Shown here piece by piece: positions 1 to 8,222 of a stretch of DNA of 64,000 bases. The first letter of the stretch is position 1. Every line of letters begins with the position of its first letter. Source of the stretch: Gordonia bronchialis DSM 43247 (GTDB lineage: Bacteria > Actinomycetota > Actinomycetes > Mycobacteriales > Mycobacteriaceae); NCBI RefSeq assembly GCF_000024785.1, contig NC_013441.1, forward strand, positions 310,001 through 374,000. The letters are read 5' to 3'. The notes under the pieces are model-generated. The model saw only the letters and a list, made by a program, of their open reading frames with translations. It was not told where the DNA came from and searched no databases. A program made the translations under genes and the position numbers.

Positions 1-387
1 GGAGCAGACCGGCTGCAGCGTCGTGACCTGCCCGCAGTCGCGGTGGGTGGCGACCACCGGTGCGCCGCCGGGTGCGGCCCACTTGTCGCCCCACTGCCGC
101 AACGCGGTGAGGACCAGCCACAGGTCGCGGCCCTTCTCGGTGAGTCGGTAGTCGTAGCGGACCGGCTTGTCCTGATAGGGCTCCTTGGTGAACACGCCGT
201 GCTCGACCAGCGTCTCGAGACGCTGGGTCAGGACGTTGCGGGCGATGCCGAGCCGCTCGGAGAATGCGTCGAACCGGGTCACCCCGATGAAGGCGTCGCG
301 GATGATCAGCAGCGTCCACCATTCCCCGACGATCTCGAGGCTCTGCGCGACCGAGCAGTTCATGTCGGAGAAGGACGCGCGGCGCAT
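1..387 (-). CDS. HxlR-family transcriptional regulator (C-terminus cut by window edge)
   Basis: The minus strand from an ATG at 387 reads into a winged-helix protein that runs off the window start. It begins MRRASFSDMNCSVAQ, with the early Cys typical of HxlR regulators, then an EWWTLLIIRDAF stretch, a recognition-helix region RLGIARNVLTQRLETLVEHG and a wing (YDYRLTEKG). HxlR proteins are small cytoplasmic DNA-binding regulators, often of redox or drug response. It is divergent from the exporter at 442 with only 54 bases between the starts, so it probably controls that exporter and itself. An ATG at 363 is an alternative start. At least 129 residues are visible. Confidence 0.88.
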   Translation of the reverse strand, partial: MRRASFSDMNCSVAQSLEIVGEWWTLLIIRDAFIGVTRFDAFSERLGIARNVLTQRLETLVEHGVFTKEPYQDKPVRYDYRLTEKGRDLWLVLTALRQWGDKWAAPGGAPVVATHRDCGQVTTLQPVCS

Positions 388-404
388 AGAACTCAGGCTA
401 GTGG

Positions 405-419
405 GTTGCGTGAAGCAAC
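405..419. promoter_or_regulatory. Inverted repeat between hxlR-like gene and exporter, candidate operator
   Basis: GTTGC-GTGAA-GCAAC is a 5-bp perfect inverted repeat with a 5-base spacer, in the 54-base gap between the two divergent start codons. HxlR regulators bind such short dyads. That this one is the operator is inference from position. Confidence 0.4.
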
Positions 420-441
420 TCAACCTGCTGTGATCAGTTGC

Positions 442-2037
442 ATGACGAAACTCATGGAGCGGCTCGACACGTCTGCGCCGCGGCGACCAGGCGTCGTCCT
501 CGTGGTGCTCTCGCTCGCAGCATTCATGGCCAGCCTCGACGTGTTCATCGTCAACGTCGCCTTCGATCAGATCGGGCGCGACTTTCACGGTGTGGGTCTG
601 CCCGAGCTGTCCTGGGTTCTCAACGCGTACACCATCGTCTACGCCGCACTACTGGTGCCGGCCGGACGGATCGCCGACCGCTACGGCCGCAAGGGGGCGT
701 TCCTGGCGGGCCTGGCACTCTTCACCGTCGCCAGCGCGGCTTGTGCTCTGGCGCAGGGCATCTGGTGGTTGGTGGCGTTCCGGGTGATACAAGCCGTCGG
801 GGCGGCGATCCTCACGCCGGCCAGCCTGGGACTCGTCGTGTCGACGATGCCGGTGGCCGTGCGCGCGCGGTCGGTGCGCATCTGGGCGGCCACCGGGGCG
901 CTGGCCGCCGCCCTCGGGCCTGCGGTCGGTGGCCTGCTCGTGGAGGCGTCGTGGCGGTGGGTCTTTCTCGTCAACGTGCCGGTCGGCATCGCGGCGCTGA
1001 TCGCCGGTGCCCTGGTCCTGACCACATCGGCAGATGAATCGGGCACGCCGCTACCCGATCTGCTCGGTGCCGGACTCCTGGCGGTGGCCATCGGCGCACT
1101 CACCCTTGGTCTCGTCGAAGGTCCCGATTGGGGGTGGTCCGACGGCCGGGTCGTCGGGGCGTGGATCCTCGCGGTGGTCGCCTTCGCCGGCTTCGTCGTC
1201 AGTTCCGGGCGGCACCGGGTCCCGGTGATCGACCCCGCGCTGCATCGCGTGCGATCCTTCGCCTTCGCCAACGTGACCGCGGTGCTGTTCGGTGTCCCCT
1301 TCGCCGGTGCGCTGCTCGCGAATATCCTCTGGCTCCAGCAGGTGTGGGGGTACTCCGCGATCAAGACCGGCTTCGCCGTCTCGGTCGGGCCGCTGATGGT
1401 TCCGATCTTCGCTGCGGTAGCCCATCGGCTCAGTGCGCGAATTCCGGTGGGCGCCATCGTCGCTGGCGGTTGTGCGCTCTTCGGCCTCGGCGGCGTGCTG
1501 ATCGCAGCATCGGTCGGTGCCGAGCCCGACTACGCCGCCGAGATCCTGCCCGGGTGGCTCATCGGTGGTGTGGGCGTCGGGCTGGCTCTGCCGTCGATCC
1601 TGTCGGCGGCGACTGCCGACCTGCCGGCTCATCAGTCTGCGACCGGCAGTGCGATTGTCAACATGAGTCGGCAGGTCGGCCTGGTCCTCGGTGTCAGTGT
1701 GCTCGTCGCCATCCTGGGTACGCCGGTCGGTTTCGAGAACGCGCACAGCGCTTTTCAGCACGCATGGTGGGTGCTGGGGGCAGTGGCCGCCGCGGCCGCG
1801 GTGGCCGCACTCGGGATGACGCCACCGTCACGGGAATCGGGTGTGGGGTACCCGCCCGCTACTGCGGCCGCGAGAACCGCTCCCGACGCCCCAGTCCGCG
1901 CAGCTGCATCCACTCCCGAAAACCTTTCGGGTCACGTTGCTGCACAAGGAAATACCACCCGAATCGGGCATACTCCTGGGGCAGCAGCCTCCGCAGACCG
2001 GGCTGACTCATCAGATATCCGCGGTTGCGGTAGGTGA
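442..2037 (+). CDS. DHA2-type (14-TM) MFS drug exporter with unusual C-terminal extension
   Basis: The ATG at 442 opens a 531-residue membrane protein of the EmrB/QacA type. Early residues carry the LDVFIVNVAF segment, then WVLNAYTIVYAALLVPAGRI and the loop motif ADRYGRKGA of major facilitator exporters. Many hydrophobic helices follow up to about residue 460. It should export drugs or metabolites across the inner membrane by proton antiport. The frame stays open far upstream of 442, but those residues are a shadow of the divergent HxlR gene. The last 60-70 residues are not membrane-like and are read antisense through the 3' end of the convergent glycosyltransferase gene, an overlap of 179 bases. 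The original stop may have been lost. Confidence 0.85.
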   Translation: MTKLMERLDTSAPRRPGVVLVVLSLAAFMASLDVFIVNVAFDQIGRDFHGVGLPELSWVLNAYTIVYAALLVPAGRIADRYGRKGAFLAGLALFTVASAACALAQGIWWLVAFRVIQAVGAAILTPASLGLVVSTMPVAVRARSVRIWAATGALAAALGPAVGGLLVEASWRWVFLVNVPVGIAALIAGALVLTTSADESGTPLPDLLGAGLLAVAIGALTLGLVEGPDWGWSDGRVVGAWILAVVAFAGFVVSSGRHRVPVIDPALHRVRSFAFANVTAVLFGVPFAGALLANILWLQQVWGYSAIKTGFAVSVGPLMVPIFAAVAHRLSARIPVGAIVAGGCALFGLGGVLIAASVGAEPDYAAEILPGWLIGGVGVGLALPSILSAATADLPAHQSATGSAIVNMSRQVGLVLGVSVLVAILGTPVGFENAHSAFQHAWWVLGAVAAAAAVAALGMTPPSRESGVGYPPATAAARTAPDAPVRAAASTPENLSGHVAAQGNTTRIGHTPGAAASADRADSSDIRGCGR

Positions 2038-2764
2038 AGAAACGCTTGGTCTCGTTGTCCGGGTACTGGGTGTGCATGCGGCCACCCAGGATCGGCCGGA
2101 ACTCGGCCGACCCGTCCGGATGCAGGTAGCCCGCACGCAGGCAGGTGCCGAACCGCACCCCCGAGCGCACCAGCCGTCGATGCACATCCACCTCGTCGCC
2201 GCGGAAGAACAGCCGCAGATCGGGCACACCGACCTGTTCGAGGCACGACGCGGAGAACAGGGCGCCGTTGAACAACGACGCGATACCCGGCAGCAGATCG
2301 TCGGTCTCCGAATCACTGAACAACTCCGAGCGCTTACGCCGCCACACCAGTCCCCGTCGCAGCGGGAACGCCAGGGTGTCGGGGTCGTCGATGTTGGCGA
2401 CCACCGGCGACACCTCGTCGAGGTCGTGGCGTCGAGCGCAGTCCAGCAGGGTGCCCAGCACCTCGGGACCGTCGGGGCGGCCGTCGTCGTCGGCGCACCA
2501 CACCCAGTCGGCGCCCAGTGTCAGCGCGTGCAGCATGCCGAGCGCGAATCCGCCGGCACCGCCGAGATTGCGTTGCGAGCCCAGGTACGTGGTCGGAACA
2601 GGTTGGGCGGCAACGAGTTCGGCGACCTCCGGCTCGTCGGCGTTGTCGACGACGATCAGGTGGTCGACGGGCCGGTGCTGCCCGCTGACCACCGTCAGCG
2701 ATTCCGCGAGGAGTTCGACGCGACGATGGGTGACCACCACCGCGATCACCCGATCGGCACTCAC
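1859..2764 (-). CDS. glfT1: Galactofuranosyltransferase GlfT1-like, starts arabinogalactan galactan chain
   Basis: This is a GT2-type glycosyltransferase of 301 residues; M. tuberculosis GlfT1 (Rv3782) has about 304. It starts at a GTG overlapping the ATPase stop by 3 bases. The N-terminal Rossmann-like part reads VIAVVVTHRR and LIVVDN, and the acid triplet CADDDGR (residues about 90-96) is the metal/UDP-sugar site. GlfT1 adds the first galactofuranose residues to the decaprenyl-PP-GlcNAc-rhamnose linker on the cytoplasmic side. Lying between the two ABC transporter genes, as in mycobacteria, it makes the lipid-linked galactan that the transporter exports. The 3' end is overlapped by the convergent exporter. 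Confidence 0.9.
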   Translation of the reverse strand: MSADRVIAVVVTHRRVELLAESLTVVSGQHRPVDHLIVVDNADEPEVAELVAAQPVPTTYLGSQRNLGGAGGFALGMLHALTLGADWVWCADDDGRPDGPEVLGTLLDCARRHDLDEVSPVVANIDDPDTLAFPLRRGLVWRRKRSELFSDSETDDLLPGIASLFNGALFSASCLEQVGVPDLRLFFRGDEVDVHRRLVRSGVRFGTCLRAGYLHPDGSAEFRPILGGRMHTQYPDNETKRFFTYRNRGYLMSQPGLRRLLPQEYARFGWYFLVQQRDPKGFREWMQLRGLGRRERFSRPQ

Positions 2765-3594
2765 GACTTGTCCAGATTGGCCAGCACCTTGCGTACGTGG
2801 GCGGCGGCGGCCGGCCCCTCGTAGGCGCCGACGACCTCTTCGATGCCGCCCTCCATCTTGACCTGCCCCTTGTCGATCCACATCGCCCGATCGCACAGCT
2901 GGGCGAGGAATTCGTTGGAGTGGCTGGCGAAGACGAGGATGCCCGAGCGTTCCACCAGTGCCTGCAGCCGGGCGCGGGCCTTGCGCATGAAGTCCGCGTC
3001 GACCGCGCCGATGCCCTCGTCGAGGATGAGGATCTCCGGGTCGATGGAGGTCACCACACCCAGCGCCACCCGCACCCGCATGCCGTGGGAGTAGGTGCGC
3101 AGCGGCATCTCCAGATGGTCGCCGAGTTCGGTGAATTCGGCGATGTCGTCGATCTTGCGCAGCATTTCCTTGCGGCTCATGCCCAGGAACATGCCGCGGA
3201 TGAGGATGTTCTCGTAGCCGGAGATCTCCGGGTCCATGCCGACGCCGAGGTCGAAGACCGGCGCCACCCGCCCCTGCACGCGGCACGCGCCGCGCGTGGG
3301 CTCATAGATGCCGGCCAGCAGGCGCAGCAGCGTCGATTTGCCGGCGCCGTTGTGGCCCACCAGGCCCACCCGGTCGCCGTGTTTGAGGTGCATGTTGATG
3401 TCGCGCAGCGCCTCCACCACGATGACGTTGGAGTCGGTGGCCCCGATGACGCCACCGGCCGCGCCGACCACGGCCTTCTTCAGGGACCGGGTTTTGGCGT
3501 CGAAGATGGGGAAGTCGACGCACGCGTCCCAGGTGTCGACGCGTACGCGGGTGTCAGGCGCCCCGCGCGTGGTGTCCTTCTTGGTGAAAGCCAT
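2761..3594 (-). CDS. wzt: Galactan ABC exporter ATPase (Wzt/RfbE-like)
   Basis: This 277-residue ABC ATPase carries Walker A GHNGAGKS (residues 80-87), the signature YSHGMRVRVA, Walker B ILILDEG and an H-loop ASHS. It lacks the extended carbohydrate-binding domain of some O-antigen Wzt proteins, like mycobacterial Rv3781. It should power flipping of lipid-linked galactan to the periplasmic face with the permease encoded 6 bases upstream. The ATG at 3594 follows the permease stop closely, and the stop overlaps the glfT1 GTG start, so the three genes appear translationally coupled. Confidence 0.93.
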   Translation of the reverse strand: MAFTKKDTTRGAPDTRVRVDTWDACVDFPIFDAKTRSLKKAVVGAAGGVIGATDSNVIVVEALRDINMHLKHGDRVGLVGHNGAGKSTLLRLLAGIYEPTRGACRVQGRVAPVFDLGVGMDPEISGYENILIRGMFLGMSRKEMLRKIDDIAEFTELGDHLEMPLRTYSHGMRVRVALGVVTSIDPEILILDEGIGAVDADFMRKARARLQALVERSGILVFASHSNEFLAQLCDRAMWIDKGQVKMEGGIEEVVGAYEGPAAAAHVRKVLANLDKS

Positions 3595-3600
3595 GTGTTC

Positions 3601-4467
3601 CTAAACCCAATACGCCACGCGGGCACGATAGTTGCGCATCACGAACATCGCCATCAGCCAGCCGACCGCGGTACATCCGAGCACGATGAGCCAGTGGTAG
3701 AGCTCGACGTGGTCGCCGAGCAGTTCACCGCGGGAGATCTCCAGATAGTGGAACATCGGGTTGATCTCGACGATCCGCAACCGCGACGACGATTCGCCGG
3801 CCTTGGTGCTGCTCAGGCTCTGCGCGGACCAGATGATCGGCGTCATGAAGAACACCAGCCGCACGACGGTGGTCAGCAACTGCCCGATGTCGCGGAACCG
3901 GGTCGAGAGAATGCCGAAGACGATCGACACCCACACCGCGTTGAGGACGAACAACAGCAGGGCCGGGATCACCAGGAGCTGCGAGAAGCCGAACGGCGGC
4001 GGGAAGACGATGAAGATGATGACGATGATCACCACGTTGTGCGCGAAGATGATCAGCTGCCGCCACACCACCCGGTACACGTGCACACTCACCGGTGCCG
4101 GGAGTTGCTTGATCAGCCCCTCGTTCTTGGCGAAGATCTCCGATCCCTCCAGGATCGAACTCTCGATGAACCCCCAGAAGATGAAGCCGAGCGCCACATA
4201 GGGCAGGAACTTGTGCAGGTCCTGATCGAAGAGTTCACCGTAGAGCAGGCCCATCGCGATCGCGGTGACGCCGGTCGCGATGGTGATCCACAACGGTCCG
4301 AGGACCGAACGCCGGTATCGCTGCTTGATGTCCTGCCAGCCGAGATGCAGCCACAGTTCGCGATTGTCGAGGCCGTCTCGCAGGTCCTTCACCGCGCGTT
4401 TGAGCGTGCGCGAATCCGAGCTCTGGGGACGCGCGGGGATCGCGTCGTCGTCGACTACCGCTGACAC
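3601..4467 (-). CDS. wzm: Galactan ABC exporter permease (Wzm/RfbD-like)
   Basis: This ABC-2 type permease has six predicted membrane helices, including VLGPLWITIATGVTAIAMGL near the N-terminus and VVIIVIIFIVFPPPFGF in the middle. A GTG at 4467 gives 288 residues, close to the roughly 280 of mycobacterial RfbD (Rv3783); a TTG at 4494 would add nine. A TACAGT hexamer lies 8 bases upstream of the GTG, fitting a leaderless promoter for the wzm-wzt-glfT1 operon. The protein forms the channel that moves polyprenyl-linked galactan across the inner membrane. The partner ATPase is the next gene. Confidence 0.9.
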   Translation of the reverse strand: MSAVVDDDAIPARPQSSDSRTLKRAVKDLRDGLDNRELWLHLGWQDIKQRYRRSVLGPLWITIATGVTAIAMGLLYGELFDQDLHKFLPYVALGFIFWGFIESSILEGSEIFAKNEGLIKQLPAPVSVHVYRVVWRQLIIFAHNVVIIVIIFIVFPPPFGFSQLLVIPALLLFVLNAVWVSIVFGILSTRFRDIGQLLTTVVRLVFFMTPIIWSAQSLSSTKAGESSSRLRIVEINPMFHYLEISRGELLGDHVELYHWLIVLGCTAVGWLMAMFVMRNYRARVAYWV

Positions 4468-4518
4468 GAGGACCCACTGTACTTGCGGTCCCAACTGCGC
4501 CCGGTGGGCGCACCCGGT

Positions 4519-5067
4519 CTACAGGTACTGACCGGTGCTGGGGCCGTGTGCGCCGCCGGCGGTCATCCCCGGGGGCAGGGCGCCCTGACGCATCTGTTCG
4601 AGCTGGGCGCGGGCCGCCATCTGCTGGGCGAACAGCGCGGTCTGGATGCCGTGGAAGAGACCTTCGAGCCATCCGACGAGCTGTGCCTGCGCGATCCGCA
4701 GTTCCGCGTCCGACGGGGTGCCCTCGTCGGTGAACGGCAGGGCGAGACGCTCGAGTTCCTCACGCAACTCGGGTGCGAGCCCGTCTTCGAGCTCACGGAT
4801 GGACGACTCGTGGATCTCCTTGAGGCGCACACGCGAGGCGTCGTCGAGAGGAGCCGCACGCACCTCCTCGAGGAGCTGTTTGATCATCGTGCCGATCCGC
4901 ATCACCTTGGCCGGCTGCTCGACCATCTCGGCGATGTTGCCGTGGCCTTCGGCGCCGTCGGGCGACTCGGCCGAGGGGTCACCACCGCCGCCGACGATGA
5001 TGACTTTGTCGCCGTCGTCGGACGTGGGACTGCCGCCGAACGGTCCTGGGGTCATTCCATCGCTCAT
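4519..5067 (-). CDS. bpa: Bacterial proteasome activator Bpa/PafE
   Basis: A protein of 182 residues matching the ATP-independent proteasome activator of Actinobacteria (Rv3780). The visible core includes a helical region with EMVEQPAKVMRIGTMIKQLL, then ELRIAQAQLVGWLEGLFHGI and a glutamine-rich helix. The extreme C-terminus is GQYL, the motif that docks into the pockets of the 20S alpha ring. Bpa forms a dodecameric ring that opens the gate and feeds unfolded proteins. The ATG at 5067 has GGAGG five bases upstream; longer frames to 5250 are shadow. It sits next to the galactan export genes, as in M. tuberculosis. Confidence 0.93.
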   Translation of the reverse strand: MSDGMTPGPFGGSPTSDDGDKVIIVGGGGDPSAESPDGAEGHGNIAEMVEQPAKVMRIGTMIKQLLEEVRAAPLDDASRVRLKEIHESSIRELEDGLAPELREELERLALPFTDEGTPSDAELRIAQAQLVGWLEGLFHGIQTALFAQQMAARAQLEQMRQGALPPGMTAGGAHGPSTGQYL

Positions 5068-5144
5068 CATGGCCTCCATTGTGCCGAAGGGATCCGACGA
5101 GAAGACGCGCAGGAGGCCTTGTGCGGGCCGTCTATCGTTGTGCC

Positions 5145-6341
5145 ATGTCCTTCGACGTCGCTTCTGTGCGTGGATTGTTTCCCTCGCTCGGCGACGGCTG
5201 GATCCACTTCGATCCGCAGGCCGGCATGCAGATCCCAGACTCGGTCGCAACCGCCGTGTCCAGGGGTTTCAGGCAGTTGGTGTCCACGCCGGGCGACTCC
5301 TATCCGGCTGCCCGGGACAGCGCCGAGGCCCTCGACGGCGCCCGCCGCGCGATCGCCGATCTGGTGGCCGCCGATGCCGCCGGGGTGGTGCTGGGTCCGT
5401 CGCGGTCGTCGTTGATCCACAGCCTCGCCGAGGCCGTCACCCCCAATACGTGGTTGCGCGGGCAGGTGGTGGTCAGCCGGCAGGACGACGAACCGAACAT
5501 CGTTCCGTGGCTGCGCGTCGTCGAGCGCTACGGCGCTCGTGTGCGGTGGGCCGAGGTCGACGTCGAGACCGGCGAGCTACCCGCGTGGCAGTACCCCGAG
5601 CTGATCACCGGTGACACCGAGATCGTTGCCGTCACGCTGGCGTCGGCGTCGACCGGCGCGATCACCGATGTCAGCGAGATCGCGCCGCTGACCCGGCAGG
5701 TGGGTGCCCTGCTGGTGGTGGATGCGACCAATGCGGCACCGTATCTGCCGCTGGACATCCACGAACTCGGCGCCGACGTGCTGGTGGTGTCCGCCGAACG
5801 CTGGGGCGGGCCGCGGATGGCGGCGATGGCGTTCCGCGAACCCCACACCATCGATCGGCTGCGGATGGTGTCGATGAACCCGCGCGCCGTCGGGCCCGAA
5901 CGTCTGGAACTCGAGCCGCATCAGGGTGCGTTGCTGGCGGGGCTGGTGGCCTCGGTGGAGCATCTGGCCGGACTCGATGCCGATGCCATCGGCAAGCGGC
6001 GCCGACGGCTCGTCACGGCGATGGACGGCGTTTACGACTACCTCCAACGGCTCAACTTCTACCTGACGACGACGCTGGAACAACTCGGTCAGGTGCATCT
6101 CGTGGGAACCGGCGAGAACCGCATCCCGGTGCTCAGTTTCACCGTCGACGGGGTGAGCGCCGACAAGGTGGTGCGCCGCCTCGCCGACAACGGCATCTGC
6201 GCGCTCGGCGACCTGCCGAATCGGGCGCTGAGCAGGATGGGCGCCGACGATTTCGGTGGCGCAGTGACCATCGGACTCGCCCCGTACTCGACGCCCTACG
6301 AGGTGGATCACCTCGTCAGGACGCTCGGCTCGCTCGGGTAG
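5145..6341 (+). CDS. SufS/cysteine desulfurase-like protein lacking the PLP lysine
   Basis: A fold-type I aminotransferase-like protein of 398 residues, the length I recall for Rv3778c. The start at 5145 has a TATCGT hexamer 6 bases upstream, suggesting a leaderless transcript. The cofactor Asp is present (LLVVDAT, D193), and family segments such as LASASTGAITDV are clear. The segment that normally holds the Schiff-base lysine (S-x-H/Y-K-x-x-G-P) reads SAERWGGP, so Arg219 stands at the lysine position. It may bind PLP non-covalently, do another reaction, or be a non-enzymatic relative. The neighbours are the proteasome activator (divergent) and a MarR gene. Confidence 0.82.
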   Translation: MSFDVASVRGLFPSLGDGWIHFDPQAGMQIPDSVATAVSRGFRQLVSTPGDSYPAARDSAEALDGARRAIADLVAADAAGVVLGPSRSSLIHSLAEAVTPNTWLRGQVVVSRQDDEPNIVPWLRVVERYGARVRWAEVDVETGELPAWQYPELITGDTEIVAVTLASASTGAITDVSEIAPLTRQVGALLVVDATNAAPYLPLDIHELGADVLVVSAERWGGPRMAAMAFREPHTIDRLRMVSMNPRAVGPERLELEPHQGALLAGLVASVEHLAGLDADAIGKRRRRLVTAMDGVYDYLQRLNFYLTTTLEQLGQVHLVGTGENRIPVLSFTVDGVSADKVVRRLADNGICALGDLPNRALSRMGADDFGGAVTIGLAPYSTPYEVDHLVRTLGSLG

Positions 6342-6428
6342 CACCGACCCGTGGCTCGGGCCGCGATGTCGGTCGTTTGTCGTCGGACGGACTCGCGCTT
6401 GGCGATCGTGGCCGCTAAGTTGACGACA

Positions 6429-6929
6429 ATGAATGTTGACACGGAGTGGCAGCGTCCGCTGACACCGCAGGAAGTCGAGACCTGGTGCGCCTTCGTGCAC
6501 GGCGGCTGGGCGCTCTACGCCCGGGTCACCGACGAGCTCACCGCCCGCGGCCTATCCGTGTCGGACATGCGGTTGCTCGAATCCCTCGAGCGCACCGACT
6601 ATCGGGGCATCTCCGAACTCGCCGACGACGTGCACATGCGCATCAGCACGGTGTCGCGGCAGATCGCGCGGCTCATCGACGACGGCGACGTCGAGAAGAT
6701 CAGGTCCGACGGTGACGGCCGCCACCGGCTGGTGCGGCTCACCGAGAAGGGTCGCGAGACGTTGCGTGAGCACGTGAAGGTCCGGGACACCGTCATTCGC
6801 CGGCATGTGGTGAACGTGCTGTCCGAGGAGGAGTTCGCCGCGCTCGGTATCGCGTTCCGCAAGATCGGTGAAGGGGTTATCGGGAATCTCGACGGCTGCG
6901 ATGGTGGCCTCTCAGGCGACGGTCAGTAG
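6429..6929 (+). CDS. MarR-family transcriptional regulator
   Basis: A winged-helix protein of 166 residues from an ATG at 6429. The recognition region reads ISELADDVHMRISTVSRQIA and the wing reads IRSDGDGRHRLVRLTEKG, both typical of MarR. These act as dimers and usually repress nearby exporters or oxidoreductases until a phenolic or other ligand binds. The 3' end overlaps the convergent quinone oxidoreductase gene by 18 bases, so the oxidoreductase is a possible target. The frame is open upstream to 6351, but those residues do not resemble the family. Confidence 0.88.
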   Translation: MNVDTEWQRPLTPQEVETWCAFVHGGWALYARVTDELTARGLSVSDMRLLESLERTDYRGISELADDVHMRISTVSRQIARLIDDGDVEKIRSDGDGRHRLVRLTEKGRETLREHVKVRDTVIRRHVVNVLSEEEFAALGIAFRKIGEGVIGNLDGCDGGLSGDGQ

Positions 6930-7880
6930 CACCTTCCCGATCGCATCGCCGCTGTCGAGGTGCGCGTGCGCGGCTTCGGCGTCGTCGAGTGAGAACGTGG
7001 TGTCGATGATCGGCACCACCTTCCCGGCGTCGATGAGCGGCCAGGTGATCCTCCGTGTCTGCGCGACGATGTCGGCTTTCCCGCCCGGGCCCGTCGTCGG
7101 ACGCGACCGCAGCGTGGTTCCGTGCACCGATGCGCGTTTGGCGAGCAGCAATCCGATGGGTAGCTCGGCCTTGGCGCCGCCCTGCATGCCGATGATGACC
7201 AGCCGGCCGCCGGTGCGCAGGCTATCGATGTTGGGGCGCAGATACTTCGCGCCGATGATGTCGAGGATGACGTCGGCGCCGCCGCTATTGGTGATCACCT
7301 CGGTGAAATCCTGCGTCGAGTAGTCGATGAGGATGTCGGCGCCCAGCGCAGCGCAGCGGGCGAGTTTGGCCTGGGTGCGCGCGGTCACCGCGACCTGCAC
7401 CTCGAGGGCATGCGCGACCTGGATGGCGTGGGTGCCGATGCCGCTCGATCCGCCGTGGATCAGCAGCAGCTCGCCCGGTCGCAGATCGGCGGTGCCGAAC
7501 AGGTTGGACACCACCGTGCAGGCGACTTCGGGCAGACCCGCGGCCGAGACGAGGTCGACGCCGAGGGGGACAGGCAGCAACTGCGTGGCCGGCACCGCGA
7601 CCTGCTCGGCATATCCGCCGCCGGCCAGCAGCGCGCACACCTCGTCGCCGACCGCCCAGCCGCTCACCTGCGGGCCCAGCGCCGAGATCCGCCCCGACAC
7701 CTCGAGGCCCATCGTGTCCGGGGCGCCCGGCGGAGGCGGATACATACCCTTGCGCTGCAACAGGTCTGCCCGGTTGACGCCGGCAGCCACGACGTCGACG
7801 ATCACCTCACCGACGCCTGCGACCGGGTCGTCGATGTTCTGCACGGACAGGTTCCCGGAATCCACGACGATTGCCTTCAC
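6912..7880 (-). CDS. NAD(P)H:quinone oxidoreductase, zinc-independent MDR family
   Basis: This 322-residue medium-chain dehydrogenase/reductase lacks the catalytic zinc ligands, as expected for quinone oxidoreductases. The GroES-like N-terminus includes GVNRADLLQRKGMYPPPPG, typical of the QOR/PIG3 group, and the nucleotide-binding fold shows LIHGGSSGIGTHAIQ. It should reduce quinones or enals with NADPH in the cytoplasm. The start is a GTG at 7880. Rv3777 is the likely mycobacterial counterpart by neighbourhood and length. It is convergent with the MarR gene and precedes tRNA-Ser. Confidence 0.9.
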   Translation of the reverse strand: MKAIVVDSGNLSVQNIDDPVAGVGEVIVDVVAAGVNRADLLQRKGMYPPPPGAPDTMGLEVSGRISALGPQVSGWAVGDEVCALLAGGGYAEQVAVPATQLLPVPLGVDLVSAAGLPEVACTVVSNLFGTADLRPGELLLIHGGSSGIGTHAIQVAHALEVQVAVTARTQAKLARCAALGADILIDYSTQDFTEVITNSGGADVILDIIGAKYLRPNIDSLRTGGRLVIIGMQGGAKAELPIGLLLAKRASVHGTTLRSRPTTGPGGKADIVAQTRRITWPLIDAGKVVPIIDTTFSLDDAEAAHAHLDSGDAIGKVLLTVA

Positions 7881-7965
7881 CTGTTCGATGGTTCCACAGC
7901 TCTGTCGGGTGGTGGCGGGGGTCGGGACCGTCGGTCCCGGTTCCTGTCGTAGGCTTGCAGGTCAG

Positions 7966-8051
7966 GGAAGCGTGGCAGAGCGGCCGAATGCACTCGCCTT
8001 GAAAGCGAGCGTGCCTAAACAGCACCGGGGGTTCAAATCCCTCCGCTTCCG
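7966..8051 (+). tRNA. tRNA-Ser (anticodon UGA)
   Basis: The acceptor stem GGAAGCG (7966-7972) pairs with CGCTTCC (8044-8050), followed by discriminator G. The anticodon loop CTTGAAA gives UGA for serine, with a long variable arm and a T-loop GGTTCAAATCC. CCA is not encoded. Foreign DNA begins just downstream, consistent with tRNA genes acting as recombination hot spots. Confidence 0.97.
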
Positions 8052-8106
8052 CAGCTGTCCCTCGGTGCCCGGCATCCGCGGCGGAGCGCGGCGCGCTCGC
8101 CTCACT

Positions 8107-8118
8107 GGGCCCGTCCCT
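8107..8118 (+). repeat. Left copy of 12-bp direct repeat flanking the foreign block
   Basis: GGGCCCGTCCCT occurs here and again at 12122-12133, close to the two inferred edges of the foreign block. It could be a recombination footprint, but chance in GC-rich DNA is not excluded. Confidence 0.45.
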
Positions 8119-8222
8119 TCGCGCAGACGGCGCCCGCTCGGGCGGAACCGTGGAGTCGGAACGGACACCTCCGCCGCCGCGGTCGGCATCCCGCCGTGCC
8201 GCCGCCGCGATCACCGCGCGGG

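Noticed and set aside
43..441. N-terminal extension of the exporter by 133 codons
   Set aside because: These codons are antisense to the HxlR gene; the protein style of the exporter begins at the ATG at 442.
2797..4464. Long plus-strand open frame antisense to wzt and wzm
   Set aside because: Composition is that of an antisense shadow (rich in His, Asp, Gln, Arg), and the minus-strand genes are clear.
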